Positions 23,536 through 34,599 of a stretch of DNA of 64,000 nt are shown piece after piece (position 1 is the stretch's first letter; each line of letters begins with the position of its first letter). This stretch comes from Hexactinellida sp. DTS-2022 (Eukaryota; Porifera; Hexactinellida), in NCBI GenBank assembly GCA_028753945.1, contig JAPNXP010000011.1, positions 2,914,001 through 2,978,000 of the forward strand, in the 5' to 3' direction. The notes under the pieces were generated by a model. It worked only from the letters and a program-made list of their open reading frames with translations, did not search any database and had not been told where the DNA came from. The translations under genes and the position numbers were made by a program.

Positions 23536-25444
23536 CATGGCCTACTTAATATACAGCTAGATATGTAACCGAGAAGGCCAGTTTCTAATTTTCATTTTAG
23601 GTTAAACTATGCCTCCTATTGTTGTTATTTGGGTTGTATATGGGGTAATCAACCATTGCGATTTCATTAGAACCACTTTTGAGAATCTCAGATTTGTGGT
23701 TAAGCTGTTTAGGCGCCATTTAATGATGACACCACAAATATACAAAAATATAAAATTCGAGTCTAAAGAACTGCGTGAAAATGAAAATAATTTGCTAATA
23801 TACTTAGAATACATTTTCCGAATATATAATGAGAATGAATATATATAAACCAGCAATTATATACGTTTTATGTACGAAAATAGTAAGTTTTAATTCGGAT
23901 ACTACTTGTATTTTTGGACCTGGTTGTTTAATAATTTTAAATTTTTTTTAGAATGTCGCCATTTTGTGATTAGTAGCCTTTGGGGTATGAAATATATGCC
24001 TATATTATATACAGATAGTACAAAATTTTATAGTCTACTTACTTAATACACAACTTGCAACCGCCGATGTCTCTAAATACGAGATGATCAGCTATTCCAT
24101 TAATTAATTAATTTTAATGTCACAAATAGATTTGTAATCGTTCAGAGATAATAGTTTATAATAGTAAAAAGCTATAAACATTGAATATTAATTTATAACA
24201 ATTACAAAAGCACTTTAACGCTTATTTTCCTTGAACGATTCCACTTGGTCTTTGCGTCTAGTTTCACTAATCTCTCTTGATATTCCTGTAAGGTATAAGT
24301 TAGCAATGATGGAATTTATTCGATTTCGGCATTCAGGATAATTTGATTCACTAGAAAAGGTTGTGTCCAATTGGTTTGATAGCTCTTTAAGTAGACTGCA
24401 TATAAGAAGTTTTAATGGTATCTTGGTTGCAAGCATCTTTGTTTCTAAATATTCAATACAGCTAAACGCGCTTTCTACGTAACTATAAAGGATTGAAAAT
24501 GGTAACTGAAGGCCGCCCCTATTTAATGCGCTGACAAAACAAGTTTATATTGGATCTTTATGAAGAAGCTAGGAACAATCTTGGCATTCGGAATATTTAA
24601 GGAGAGAACGGGTAATGTATCCTGAAAAATACACAACGATATCTTTTGTATCATTTGATAAAACAAGCTGTTCAAAGGGTTAGATTGAATACCAAAAATA
24701 TACTCCTCAATTTGCTGATTGATGTCGTCTTTAGTATGGAGCTGTAATTCAATAAAATCTATTTCGCGTTTAAGCAGCTCCTGGTAAGAAATAATCGATT
24801 CTGAACGGAGAACCTCTGTCAAACTAACAAGGAAACGACCTCCACTCATTTGTCTGTAATGTGAGAAACGTCTTTCCAGAGGATCTGTTAGGATCGATCT
24901 GTTGAACGTCTTTCCAGAGGATCTGTTTGGAATCGAGTTGTCATAACCATCTCTGATCAATGCAGATGACAGTCGATAATAGCACTGAAGGTGTGATCAT
25001 ATCATGAAAGGTTTGCTTGGAAAAACCGAGTGTTACTGACGGCTTCCAAGTTGTAAGCCATTCGTTCATTCCCCGCAGAAACACGATTTTATTCTGACAA
25101 GTATTCAAATCGATCGCAATACCGATCGGGTTAGGGTGATACCGCTCCTTCGCATTTACATAAGCCACCATGCATTCATATGTTCTAGAAATGCTGGTGT
25201 TACAGAATCGTCTCCAATTAGACATTGGCGCTTTGCGTTGTTGTTTTAGAATCAAAAATAGCCAATGCAAGAGAAACTGACTGCTTATTACTTCCAGGAT
25301 GGAGTACTGAGTAGTTAATGTGGTTGATTATGATTATACTTTTTGAAATTTAATATTGTGGTTGGATAAATATTACCATCTTCTCATTCATCCTTGGTCC
25401 ATATTTTATAGGTTACTGTCAGGCCATATATAGAGTAGGCTATG
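23536..25444 (-). mobile_element. P-like element copy 3, apparent chimera of two subfamilies
   Basis: Low-coordinate end CATGGCCTACTTAATATACA, with a subterminal block (23600-23740) shared with the element at 48974-53712. High-coordinate end tatatagagtaggctatg, with about 130 bp of inner sequence (25313-25444) nearly identical to the end of the element at 36328-38942. The flanks agctaac and atttatt do not match, so no target duplication supports a single insertion. Recombination between two elements, or one element deleted into another, would explain it. Confidence 0.65.
24215..25312 (-). pseudogene. P-like transposase, C-terminal half
   Basis: The coding strand is minus. Visible segments are AYVNAKERYHPNPIG, LRGMNEWLTTWKPSVTLGFS, LTDPLERRFSHYRQMSGGRF and a tail INSIIANLYLTGISREISET, all colinear with the copy at 52240-53205. 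The THAP finger and the first two catalytic acidic residues are missing, as is part of the C-terminal region. A 26-bp stretch containing gtctttccagaggatctgtt is duplicated in tandem near 24868-24925 and disturbs the frame. Inactive. Confidence 0.75.
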
Positions 25445-26394
25445 ATTTATTAAGCTGGCGAAAACATAATATAAAAATTTCCAGTTATTAACCATTTCAT
25501 GTCATTGTGGCTAATGTAAAACATTTCTATTTACGTGTATCTTCACATTGTTTAACTCAATTTATAACTACAAATGTTAATATTTACAAACATTCAAGAA
25601 CCGAATTTACTTCGATTATTCTGAAACGAATTCGGTGTATTTCCCGAATGACAGCTGAGGTTGATAATGTCCCGTACCTATGTCAGATGTCCGGGTAAAA
25701 GGTTGTTTGCATGGTGTCCAGCAATGGAACAATTAAGTTATAATAAGTATATTGTTTGGCTATATTTTCCTGTTCCAAACTGGCTCAGCCTGAACCAATT
25801 TGTGATAAAATTGTTCATTTACCAAATTTCTTGCCCTTAATTTAGAGTTTACATTATCTCTATGGGTTGTATATTCTACAGCTAATTCTTTCGTGATAAA
25901 TTTATACCAGTAATCACACTTAAACGGTTTCTCTATGCAATACATGTGATCACATCCTAATTTCCAATTTTCCAGATATAACTAACATCATAATCAAATT
26001 TGAATAATTTGTAAAGGTTCAGTAAAATGAAAACCATGTACCCTCAGCCTCTGAGATGTAGCAAATACGAATTATTCTATTATACGTACAAACTGAATAA
26101 ACCTTAGAAATAGGACTTACAGTCTAGGGATTCCGGGTTATGATGCTATCTAATCTCGGGATTATTAATACAAGATATGTATGATATTTTACAGGATTAA
26201 TATTCAACATAGTCGTTTTAATTATAGGAGTTGAGTGTTTTTGACTGGAAGAAAGTGATGAGGGATATTTTGGAGAATGTCCGCCGGGTCTCTTCCAAAT
26301 ATTCGGAGATTTCCTAGGAACCTGGTGAGAGAGGTGTGTAGTGCTATGTTAGGATCGCTGCACATGTTTGATAGGTGGTGGATATTTAAATATT
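25445..26394. other. Intergenic, no gene seen
   Basis: AT-rich. Small open frames at 25507 and 25760 have no recognisable domain. Confidence 0.4.
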
Positions 26395-27236
26395 CTAGCG
26401 CGCTTCGTGTGCTATGTTGCTTCGCGCCAGAACACAGCCAAATAAACCAATCATACCAACCGCTTTTCGGTTGGTGTGTGGTTTATTATTTCATCCAGAC
26501 ATTTAGGCAAGGTGGGGCAAAGTAGAGTTTTGGAATGTGAGGGGTGGGCGGCTTCAGCTTTGATCAATGTATTTTTTAAACCCCAAGGAGGGGCACTTAG
26601 GATGCAGGGGGGACAAACGTAGCATAATCAATATCTCCGCATCATTAATGTACATGTTCTATTAAAATTTCAGATTTTTATATTAGAGGGCGCGAATTAT
26701 CTGCGATTCATTAAATTTTCATGCTTCTCGAAATGTGAGAATGACGTCATAACTTGATCATGTTTAGAAATCTTTGAGTGGAGAGCTCAACTTGTTGTCG
26801 GGACCCACGGTTACTCCTATATGGCAAAAATCAGATTTGGAAACGGTCGAGTATCTTGAATCGACCCGGAACCAGGGGCGTCAGAAGGGGGGGGGCACGT
26901 GCCCCCCTCAAAAATCTCGGTGCCCCCCCACGGTGCCCTCCTCATCTGTGCATCCCCTCGCCTGTCCAAATAGATGAAATAACAACACCAATGATACACA
27001 TGAGTTCAAATGTCATGATACCACTGCTCTTATCCGAAGTGAAACTATCAAAAAAGACATAAAATCACGTTGGGTTTTATACTACTAAGAATTAGCTTTT
27101 TGTCTGTGCCCCCTCTAACTTCTGATTGCCCCCTCCCCAATTTCACGCTTCCGACGCCCCTGCCCGGAACATACAAGCAAATATATATATATTTGCACAC
27201 ACACACACATAGAGGTTTGTATTTCAATAGTATAGA
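26395..27236 (-). mobile_element. Short non-autonomous Helitron with a nested MITE
   Basis: Minus-strand copy: the 3' end is CTAG at 26395-26398 with cgaagcgcg just inside and the hairpin accaaccgcttttcggttggt; the 5' end TCTATACTATTG is the complement of 27225-27236. Between them the conserved blocks gacgtcataactt and ggttactcctatatgg occur. An AT/CA microsatellite lies at 27182-27209. Removing the nested MITE leaves about 544 bp, near the length of the complete copy at 34600. Confidence 0.8.
26873..27162. mobile_element. hAT-type MITE nested in the Helitron
   Basis: Ends CAGGGGCGTCAGAAGG and cttccgacgcccctg. Flanks cccggaac (26865-26872 and 27163-27170) are an exact 8-bp duplication. G- and C-runs inside mirror each other. 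Confidence 0.9.
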
Positions 27237-27257
27237 TATACTATGTGTAAATAATTA

Positions 27258-27443
27258 CAGTAGAGCCTCTGAACAACGGACACCTTGGGACCGGAACCGT
27301 TTCCGTTATTCAGAGGTTGTCCGCTATTTAGAGGTTGCTTTTCTATTAGACATATGCTAAATAAATAAATCCGTGCCACGACGGTTGTCCGTTATTTAGA
27401 GGTTGTCCGCTATTTGGAGTGTCCGTTATGGGAGGCTCCACTG
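27258..27443. mobile_element. Pogo/Tigger-type MITE
   Basis: TA-flanked. Ends CAGTAGAGCCTCTGAACAAC and its inverse gggaggctccactg. Repeated gaggttgtccgctattt units inside. Relative of 16226-16402. Confidence 0.88.
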
Positions 27444-27445
27444 TA

Positions 27446-28469
27446 GATATATGTCTGCACTAGTCAGGGGTTTATTTAGGATTTTCGTGGCTGACATATT
27501 ATAATGGAGGTAGAAATTTCCCGGCACCCTAGAGGTATTAGCCATATTACCTAGTCAGTATAATTCAATAATGCGGCATTATTTTAAGGAAGTAAAATTG
27601 CTACGGTGTACAAACAGTTGTGTATCCAAGCTTTTTGGACCAGAAAATCTGGCCATACATCCGCAGCCAACGTTGGGTCAAACTCAATGATTTGAATTAT
27701 TTTTATTTAAATATTGCAACATATCGCTTTCGAAATGGTTACCAGATCATTCAGTTCAATCGCTTTTTCCTTCTTCCACTCTATCAACTCTATCAAATCA
27801 TTATTGAACTTTCATCAGATCATTCAATTCAGTTCAATCTATTCAATTTGGATTTAATTAAATAAAAATTTTTCAAATCAATACAAGTCTAGTCAAATAT
27901 TGGGGTGTTTCAGCACTTTTAGGCCGTAGTTCGTATCCCAACTATATACTAAGTGTCTATTATCCGGATTCCAGGTATATCCGGGAAGCTGTGGGTAACT
28001 TCTTTAAAGTCTCTGGACCCCCAGGACTTTTCTGAGACCTGGGCGGGTTACGACGCCTGTGACTGTATTAATCAGTCTAAGGATTATGGCGAGTAACTGG
28101 TTATTTTTTAAAGGTTGAGACCTTGGTGCAACTTGGCAGCCTTGGTGTATCAACTCTGCAGCGGCCGCGGCCGACCCTTAATCGTGGTGTAATTCAACCC
28201 TGCAGAGGCCGCTGCCGACCCGAATCGTGGTGTAACTCCAAAAAACCTTGGTGCAACTTTAACAAGAGGATCGGCCTTTTAACAAACCCTGGGTAGCATC
28301 TATTATTTATTATACTGATCACCGAAATATTACACCTTCAAATCATTTTCAATAGATATGCACCAGTTAATAAAAAAATTATAAAAGCGAGCAAATTTTG
28401 ACCTTCCTTGCGTGTTCTTATTAACTAGGTTCTACTGTAACAATTTGAGTGGACAGACAGAATACTGAT
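27446..28469. other. Intergenic with a GC-rich tandem pair
   Basis: Mostly AT-rich and gene-free. Within it, 28146-28245 contains two imperfect copies of a GC-rich unit (tgcagcggccgcggccgacc and tgcagaggccgctgccgacc, each followed by aatcgtggtgtaa). The rest shows no recognised feature. Confidence 0.5.
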
Positions 28470-29497
28470 ATTCGGTTCGAGCGGTTTCAAGCTGGAAATT
28501 TTTAACTCATATATTTTTATCCATAAAAAGTTACCTCACAATACAAACCCTTATTATGTGGAGTACCACAGGGTTCAGTAATCGGACCAAAGCTCTTCAC
28601 GCTGTATATTGGACCTCTGAGTTTGCTCATAAAAGAACATAAAGTTGATGCGATGATGTACGCTGATGATACACAATTATATGTTAGTTTCAACTCGTCT
28701 ACTAGAGCAGACACACTGATATCCCTTAAATCTTGCATAGCTGACATACGCTCCTGGTTGATAAAAAATAAACTGATGTTAAATTAAAAAAAAACTGAAG
28801 TTCTTCACATAACTTCTCGCTACCTAAAAACTGAGCCACTTCCACCTATTCAGATTGGTCTCTCTATCATTAGTCCAGCCCTTACAGTGCGTGATCTCGG
28901 AGTAGTCTACGATAGCCACTTAGTAATGTCATCTCATGTTGCTAAAGTTAGTTGTGCTGCAAATAATATTGCTTTGAGGACTATTGGGAAATTACGTAGA
29001 TTTCTAGACCGTAAAACTACAGAGCGTCTTGTCCATGCGTTCATTTCTTCACGTATTGACTGTTGTAACAGTTTACTATACGGTTACCAATTTCAGAGAT
29101 TGGTAAACTCCAACGTGTTCAGAATGCGGACTGATACCCTATATTCCAACAAGGACATTAAGATCAAGCACACTCATGCTCCTTGCGATACCTTCTGGAG
29201 CATGTAGTTGCTCAGGGTATGGTGACCGGGATTTTCTATTGCCGCACCCAGAGAATGGAACAAATTGCCTGAATCTTTGAGAAGAGCTCAAAGTGTAGAA
29301 ACTTTTAAGACTCAGCTAAAAACGTATCTTTTCAAAGTATAAACGCTGTTCACGTTTTAACCCAATTCCTGCACATATACTTACTTCTGCACTGTTTCTT
29401 GTACATAGTATATTATTTGAACTGTTTGTATGTATTGTTATTGTAAATCGCCCTGAGGTTGTTTCAACGTGGGGCGTTTACATAAATCAAAATTATT
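28470..29497 (+). mobile_element. CR1-like LINE, 5'-truncated 3' end
   Basis: Remnant of a non-LTR retrotransposon. It begins inside the reverse transcriptase and runs to a 3' end with an attatt-type tail at about 29486-29497, as CR1/L2-type LINEs show. No target duplication was assigned. Most LINE copies are truncated like this by incomplete reverse transcription. Confidence 0.85.
28516..29342 (+). pseudogene. LINE reverse transcriptase, C-terminal part
   Basis: Encodes the palm-to-thumb part of a CR1-type reverse transcriptase. Visible in one frame: GVPQGSVIGPKLFTLYIGPL and the catalytic YADDTQLYVSF box (28657-28690). After a stop near 28785 and a frame change follows VRDLGVVYDSHLVMSSHVAK, IGKLRRFLDRKTTERLVHAF and SRIDCCNSLLYG (28887-29085); after another break AAPREWNKLPESLRRAQS and KTQLKTYLFKV-stop (29240-29342), the usual C-terminus of this clade. 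A segment between NSLLYG and the final block is shortened. At least two frame breaks make it inactive. Confidence 0.88.
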
Positions 29498-29759
29498 ATT
29501 AGTGGTTAATGATTAGTTACTAAAAGTAATAAAGTGAGAATTGTGTGAAGACCGTAAATGTATACTAAAATTATGGTTCGTACCATGACACTAAAAATAT
29601 TGCTTTTCACAGTTACAACTACAAAATTCTGTGCTTTTCCAACGCGCTTTTCTGCACGCGCACCTACCGCCACGATCACTTCTACTCTTGAAGCTACATT
29701 TACTAATTCACTGCATGCCTTTGAAGCCACAGGTAAACTGTTCCATACAGGAACCCATG

Positions 29760-30280
29760 ATTGGGTTTTATCATCAAGACCGGACCGACCGGTCTCATGT
29801 CGGTTTGGGCTGCTTATTTTCGAGTGCGGTCTGGACCAGCTATTTCCAATCCAATATTTTGATCATACGGTATGGACCGGTCCTGACTGTCCAAAAAAAA
29901 TCCTTATTGTCCGGTCCGGACCAGACATGGGGTCAAGCCATTTCAAAAGGGCTTAAGTCCAAGCCCATCCCATATCAGAAGGGCTTAAGCCCGGGCCCTT
30001 TTTCTAAGCCCTTTTTGAAAAAGGGCTTAAGTCCAAGCTCAAGCCCTTAATAAAGGGCTTAAGTCCGGACTTAAGTCCTTTTACTCTATTTATTTAGAAA
30101 TCCATACCTTATTTTAATGAATAAGTGCCTTGAAAAGGGCTTAAGTCCAAGTCCGGACTTAAGCCCTTTTATTAAAGGAGGACTTAAGTCCGGATTTAAG
30201 CCCTCTCAAAAATGGGCTTAAGTCCAAAGGGCTTAAGCCCCTTGGGGCTTGGCCCCATGCCTGGTCCGGACCATGAAATT
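29760..30280. repeat. Palindrome-rich element with AAGGGCTTAAGTCC repeats
   Basis: The sequence gtccggaccagacatggggt near 29921 and its inverse near 30247-30270 enclose a dense series of aagggcttaagtccaag and inverse cttggacttaagccctt units. It ends at about 30280, where the broken gene on the minus strand begins. Probably a MITE-like element; no clean target duplication was found. Confidence 0.6.
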
Positions 30281-31360
30281 TCCGGACTGCTGCATTTCTG
30301 GTTCAGCACCAAGCTTCTGGAGTAGGTATCCGTTGTTCAATTTGCTCACTAGTGCACCATATTCCAGACTGAAATGCAACTCGTTTTGATTGTTGTAGTA
30401 GTGCAGCCCGGATAAGCGGTATTCTCTCCATTGTTTTCTCCTGATAAACCATTTATTTTCTTGCTTCATCCACATACTGCAAATTACTTGCTTTATCATA
30501 AAGTATAAAGTGCAGCGTTCCACCAGCTGGAAATTCTGAACATCGAATTCTACTTTTGTATAAGAGTTGAGCCAGTGATGTTTTTGGGGGGGCTCGGGGG
30601 GGGGACTCCCACTTATTTCGCTTGAGGGGCGCTTATATCCCAGGGGGGGCGCTCCTTCCTATCAGTTATCTATAGTATTCATTATTGGGGCCGTTTTCAC
30701 CTATGTTTTATAAGAAAATGCTTAATTTGAAAAGGCCCCACTTCTTTTTTTGGCAAAACACCACTGGGTTGAGTACCATGTAGGTAAAGGCAACTGTCAC
30801 ATCATGATAACAGTTCGATGCATTCCATGCTGACTTCCTGCCTCTCCCATAGAATGCAGCTGTAGTATCACATCCCGTGAAAACAATGATAAACAGGAAG
30901 GGCCGGAGATTTCTCCCTTCCTAGTTCTTCGTAGATAGCATTGATATTATAGTATATAAAAGTTTTTTCCTGTACCAAAGCTAACCCAAATGTTCACATC
31001 TTTGCTTATGGTAATCAAGAAGTGTAACTTTCCAACAAGGATCACCAATACTACATCCGTGTCAATTGTGCGCACTAGACACTTAGTAATTAGTACAGCT
31101 ATTGAGAAGGGCATTCTGTAAATGGATCAGCAGTTTGGTATCATCTTCCCCATGATCACATCGTGCAATAGAACGATCAAATCCTCGAAGAATATCTGAG
31201 GCACCAGTCGTGATGATTATTTATTTGCCTCCTGGACAATTCACATTGACAATCTTGTTGGAAAGAAATGCAAACAGTTCTTGTTTATTAGTTGGATCAT
31301 GTAAGAAATCAGCCCAATTTCTTGGGAGCTTATTCTTACTTGCAACCTTTCTTCGAATAC
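30281..31360 (-). pseudogene. Broken gene of a repetitive family, function unknown
   Basis: Minus-strand translation gives colinear fragments that I recognise only as a repetitive protein type seen in animal genomes: IRRKVASKNKLPRNWADFLH (near 31345), GASDILRGFDRSIA, VRTIDTDVVLVILVGKLHFL (near 31075), NIWVSFGTGKN, SPALPVYHCFTGCDTTAAFY (near 30890), GRGRKSAWNAWNC, and after the insertion at 30573-30766 the segments LHFILYDKASNLQYVDEARK and RIPLIRAALLQQSKR (near 30430). The TIDTDVV and GCDTT motifs could be metal-binding acidic sites of a nuclease-like fold, but that is a guess. Stops, a frameshift and a MITE insertion break it. I do not know a family name. Confidence 0.55.
30573..30766. mobile_element. 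hAT-type MITE (poly-G family) inside the broken gene
   Basis: Left end CAGTGATGTTTTTGGGGGGG, right end ttggcaaaacaccactg. Flanks agttgagc and ggttgagt share gttgag (6 of 8). Same family as 12588-13138. It splits the reading of the minus-strand pseudogene. Confidence 0.75.
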
Positions 31361-31369
31361 CTTTACCTC

Positions 31370-31510
31370 AAGGTTGAAACCGAATACTAATATATTTGGT
31401 TGAACCGAATATTATTTGCCGAATAGTTGAAATTTGGTTGCCAACCTGATATCAGTATTCGTATTCGGTTACTCAACCGAATATCAGTATTCGTATTCGG
31501 TAGGGCAACT
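31370..31510. repeat. TTCGGTT-rich repeat
   Basis: Repeated gaatattcggtt and cagtattcgtattcggt units in direct and inverted orientation; aaggttgaaacc and ggttgccaacctg may be its ends. A decayed MITE is likely; no target duplication. Confidence 0.45.
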
Positions 31511-32100
31511 ATTCATGAATACTGAATTACTGATATTCCGTTTGAGAGGTTACAGCCTTGCTTTACCACTCTTTTCTCTAGCAGATTCTTTGGTGCTCCT
31601 GGGAACCACCAAATGTAATATAACTTTTAAAGTGATACTTAATCCAATCAGGAAATAAGATATTCGTAATCAGCATGGAATTTCCGTTAATTAGAGGGGT
31701 CACATGACCATATAAGATTTAAAAAGTTTCCTTGACAACGGTGGAATGTTGAACATTCCATTCTCAAAAATGATAGCAACCCTACCGAGTGACCCATCTT
31801 TCGACAGCGCACACTGTTCTGATAACGACTATGCATATAATAACCATATACGAAGTCATTTGACATGAGTTCGTGAATGCGGACTTTTGTCCGAATAATA
31901 TTAAAGTGACCATTTTGAAAATGCATGATGGAGGTCATAATGTATCCGGCGGAAGTGGATCCTACCAAAAATCGAGTGCCCAAGCAATGGTCTGTACGTG
32001 GTAAAAATTTGGTGCTTTGGTCCGGGATGTCCACATCCATTAGCTAATCTGCCCTACTATTAACTTAGCAGCAATTGTTGAAAATCCTCATGATATGTTA
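31511..32100. other. Unassigned stretch with one unrecognised minus-strand frame
   Basis: A 117-codon open frame on the minus strand (31687-32040) has no motif I recognise. It may be chance or a fragment of an old element. Nothing else was seen. Confidence 0.3.
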
Positions 32101-32108
32101 TTATATGT

Positions 32109-32674
32109 CAGTGGTTTCCAACCTTTTTTAACTCGTGAACCCTCTGATACCCGAAAATTTGGTGGTCACCCCCCGAACATACCTAGGTCTGAAGGATTCT
32201 ATTTACAAGGGCATCGATTATATAAAACAGGAGGCGTCAGTATGTAATTATATCACAAGGTTAATTTAAGTATACATTGATTTATAGACGAGCGAGCGAA
32301 GCGAGCGAGAAAAATTTTCTGGGGTGAAGAGGATTTTCAAATATCATTGAGTATTACTAACAATTTATGGCAACAATATTTTGCTGATTTAGGGAGGATA
32401 AAATTATGAGGTGCACCAATATTTGGGGGGGGAATGCCAAAAGGTAGCTTGTGGTAAATAGACCAATACGGACCAAGCCCTCTTTGAAAAAGCGTTGGGT
32501 AACTTATAGAACACAATAGTTATAAATCAATATAGTCGAGACATATAACTTGTAGATTATAGCTATATATTATTTAGAATGAACAATCTTCATTCCACTC
32601 CTTGTCCCGTGCGCCCCCGAGACGTGTCCCTTGCACCCCCAAGGGGTTCATGCACCCCAGGTTGGGAACCACTG
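32109..32674. mobile_element. Non-autonomous hAT (Charlie-like ends)
   Basis: Ends CAGTGGTTTCCAACCTTTTT and the inverse aggttgggaaccactg. Flanks ttatatgt and ttataggt match in 7 of 8. The 21-mer at 32289-32309 also occurs in the hATs at 13169 and 21431. No transposase. Confidence 0.85.
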
Positions 32675-32990
32675 TTATAGGTGAAACCTTGTGACATTAG
32701 TCAACAAACAGCTGTGCTACCACAATCCTCAAAAGAAGCTGCAACCTATCCCACCTCCAAATGTTCCATGGAAACATATAGGGATGGATCTAATATGCGA
32801 TATCCCTGAAACATCAGATGGCTACAAACACATTCTTGTTACTGTGTGTTACCTTTCTAAGTACGTCGTCGCTCGAGTACTCAAAAATAAAACAACTATT
32901 GAGGCTATAGGTCAATTGTAAGATATCTACATCGATCTAGGATTACCCGATATCATTCAACACGACCAAGGGAAGGCATTTACATCTAAG

Positions 32991-33091
32991 GTACTCATGC
33001 TAAATTAATTAGAATTATATACAATAATATAATACATTTAGTAAAGTTCTAGTACCTAACTAACATATTTGTATAATTATCATATTCCTAG
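32991..33091 (+). other. GT-AG intron in the integrase gene
   Basis: Donor ctaag|gtactc and acceptor ttcctag|atattt. Removing the 101 bases joins two parts of the integrase core in the same frame; retained, it introduces stops. This is direct sequence support for splicing. Confidence 0.7.
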
Positions 33092-33254
33092 ATATTTCAG
33101 GAGTTCCATCACAAATTGAATGTTCCAAATCGCAGTATTCGAGCATACCACCCAATGGCGAATGGATTGGTTGAGGCTAATAACAAAATACTGAAAACTT
33201 AATATTTTTAGCATTTTAAATAATTAGTTTCTCGAATTATCTTTAACTATAATA

Positions 33255-33429
33255 CAGTGGATCCGCTTAATTAATCGGGAGACGGATTACTAACGGGTAT
33301 TCTGCTTAATCGGAACAAATATTTAGAACGGATTCTTATCTTTGAATTATCTTCGTTAATTGGGACTCAACATCTTAACTGGGGGGAAAAATACGCTCCC
33401 GAGGTGTCCCAATTAATCAGCTTCCATTG
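33255..33429. mobile_element. Pogo/Tigger-type MITE in the integrase gene
   Basis: Preceded by TA. Ends CAGTGGATCCGCTTAATTAA and the inverse ttaatcagcttccattg. The right TA is not exact. It lies between two coding segments, possibly inside an intron whose sites are no longer clear. Confidence 0.7.
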
Positions 33430-34324
33430 CAATACTAATTATTTCCTTAGTAAGTTGAACAAGATGCACATTCAGTGTGGAAAGGATTGGATCAACTCCT
33501 AAAATCCGCTGTGCTTTGCATGAACTCAACGTTCAAAAAGTCTCATGGCACTACACCATTCAGAATTATGTGGGATAGAGATTCTCGGTATGAAGAACTT
33601 GTCCGATCCGTCAACATGTATCAGTGTCTGCATAGGAGCATGATGATGAAGAAGAAGCTATCTTTTCTCTATGCTACTTTCTTGCTGAAAAAGATGAAGA
33701 AGACATTTTCTCTCCCCCAACTGAACACCCAGATGATTCCATTGCTGCACTGACGGAATTTCGTGATACCACGTACAAACTTGCTTATGAAAATATTATG
33801 ACTGAGCAACTGAAGCAAAAAAGGCAGTATGATAAAAAAAATTACTTAAAATAGGTTTGTTAGCAAGCACTATTTGCTTTTTTGTAATATAGGGCATTTC
33901 TATAGAAAATGTTCCAAAATTTATTCAATTGATTGTAATAATTTGGCATGTTCATTCACCAAGTATCTGAAAAGTAGTTGGGAAAAATAGATACATTCGA
34001 TCAAAGTACAATATTAAATTTAGTTCACTGCTTGGTGTTAACTTGACTTGATTGTAATTATATAGATCTGAGATACACGAGGGTGGTGAAATTATGTATA
34101 CTAACATGCCCAAATTAAAGAAAATGCCTAATTCTAAGCAACAGGAGAATTATATCGGTCCATTTACTGTATCACGGCTAACAGATAGCCATGCCTTTAT
34201 TCCAAACACCAAAGGATTGAAAGAAAATTACGATCGTCTATTTCGACCTAACCAACAACGCGAGAATACCTTGAGTCGAACTACAAGATCACGTAAAAGA
34301 AAGTCTGAAGTTTCTAAGGATTAG

Positions 34325-34599
34325 CCAGCAAGCAAGAAGCCACAAATGATATTTAGATTTAATGTCGGAATGAAATGTGATGACTACTAGTTGAGGTATA
34401 TATTACAAAATATTCATCTCCTTTTAGGACAAACAACAACTGTTTAGATTCTCGAGGCAAGGAATACTTTAAAAACTTGATTGATTCAAGGTATTTAAAA
34501 CACTTACTTGTCGTTTCGTAATCTTTACTGTAAATAATTTTTCAATCGACTTCAAAGCATACTAACAATTCGGTGTTTTTTCACTATTTACGACACCAA
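34325..34599. other. Intergenic, no gene seen
   Basis: AT-rich, no motif. Confidence 0.4.

Larger units (their letters stand above)
32691..34324 (+). pseudogene. Integrase-domain gene with introns, broken
   Basis: DDE integrase of the Gypsy/GIN/Ginger type. Exon 1 (to 32990) carries VPWKHIGMDLICDIPET with the first catalytic D, then a stop near 32919, then LGLPDIIQHDQGKAFTSK with the second D. A GT-AG intron at 32991-33091 joins in frame to IFQEFHHKLNVPNRSIRAYH and ANGLVEANNKILK, where the catalytic E lies. After the MITE-bearing gap come AHSVWKGLDQLLKSAVLCMN and KSHGTTPFRIMWDRDSRYEE (33458-33605), a frameshift near 33610, then LKQKRQYDKKNYLK. The last segment (34070-34324) holds EGGEIMYTNMPKLKK and ENYIGPFTVSRLTDSHAF, a chromodomain-like or SH3-like tail as in integrase C-termini, ending in a basic stretch. 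No LTRs or reverse transcriptase flank it, so a host-captured integrase or a Ginger-type transposon is as likely as a retroelement. Confidence 0.7.

Noticed and set aside
23602-23856. Overlapping open frames on both strands at the P-like terminus
   Set aside because: They lie in the inverted subterminal region shared with copy 4, where the same stretch is non-coding.
26774-27062. Overlapping open frames at 26774-27062 as genes
   Set aside because: They cross the border between a short Helitron and a nested hAT MITE and encode only repeat-derived low-complexity sequence.
32691-34324. LTR retrotransposon around the integrase segments
   Set aside because: No direct long terminal repeats, primer-binding site, gag or reverse transcriptase was found in the flanking sequence.
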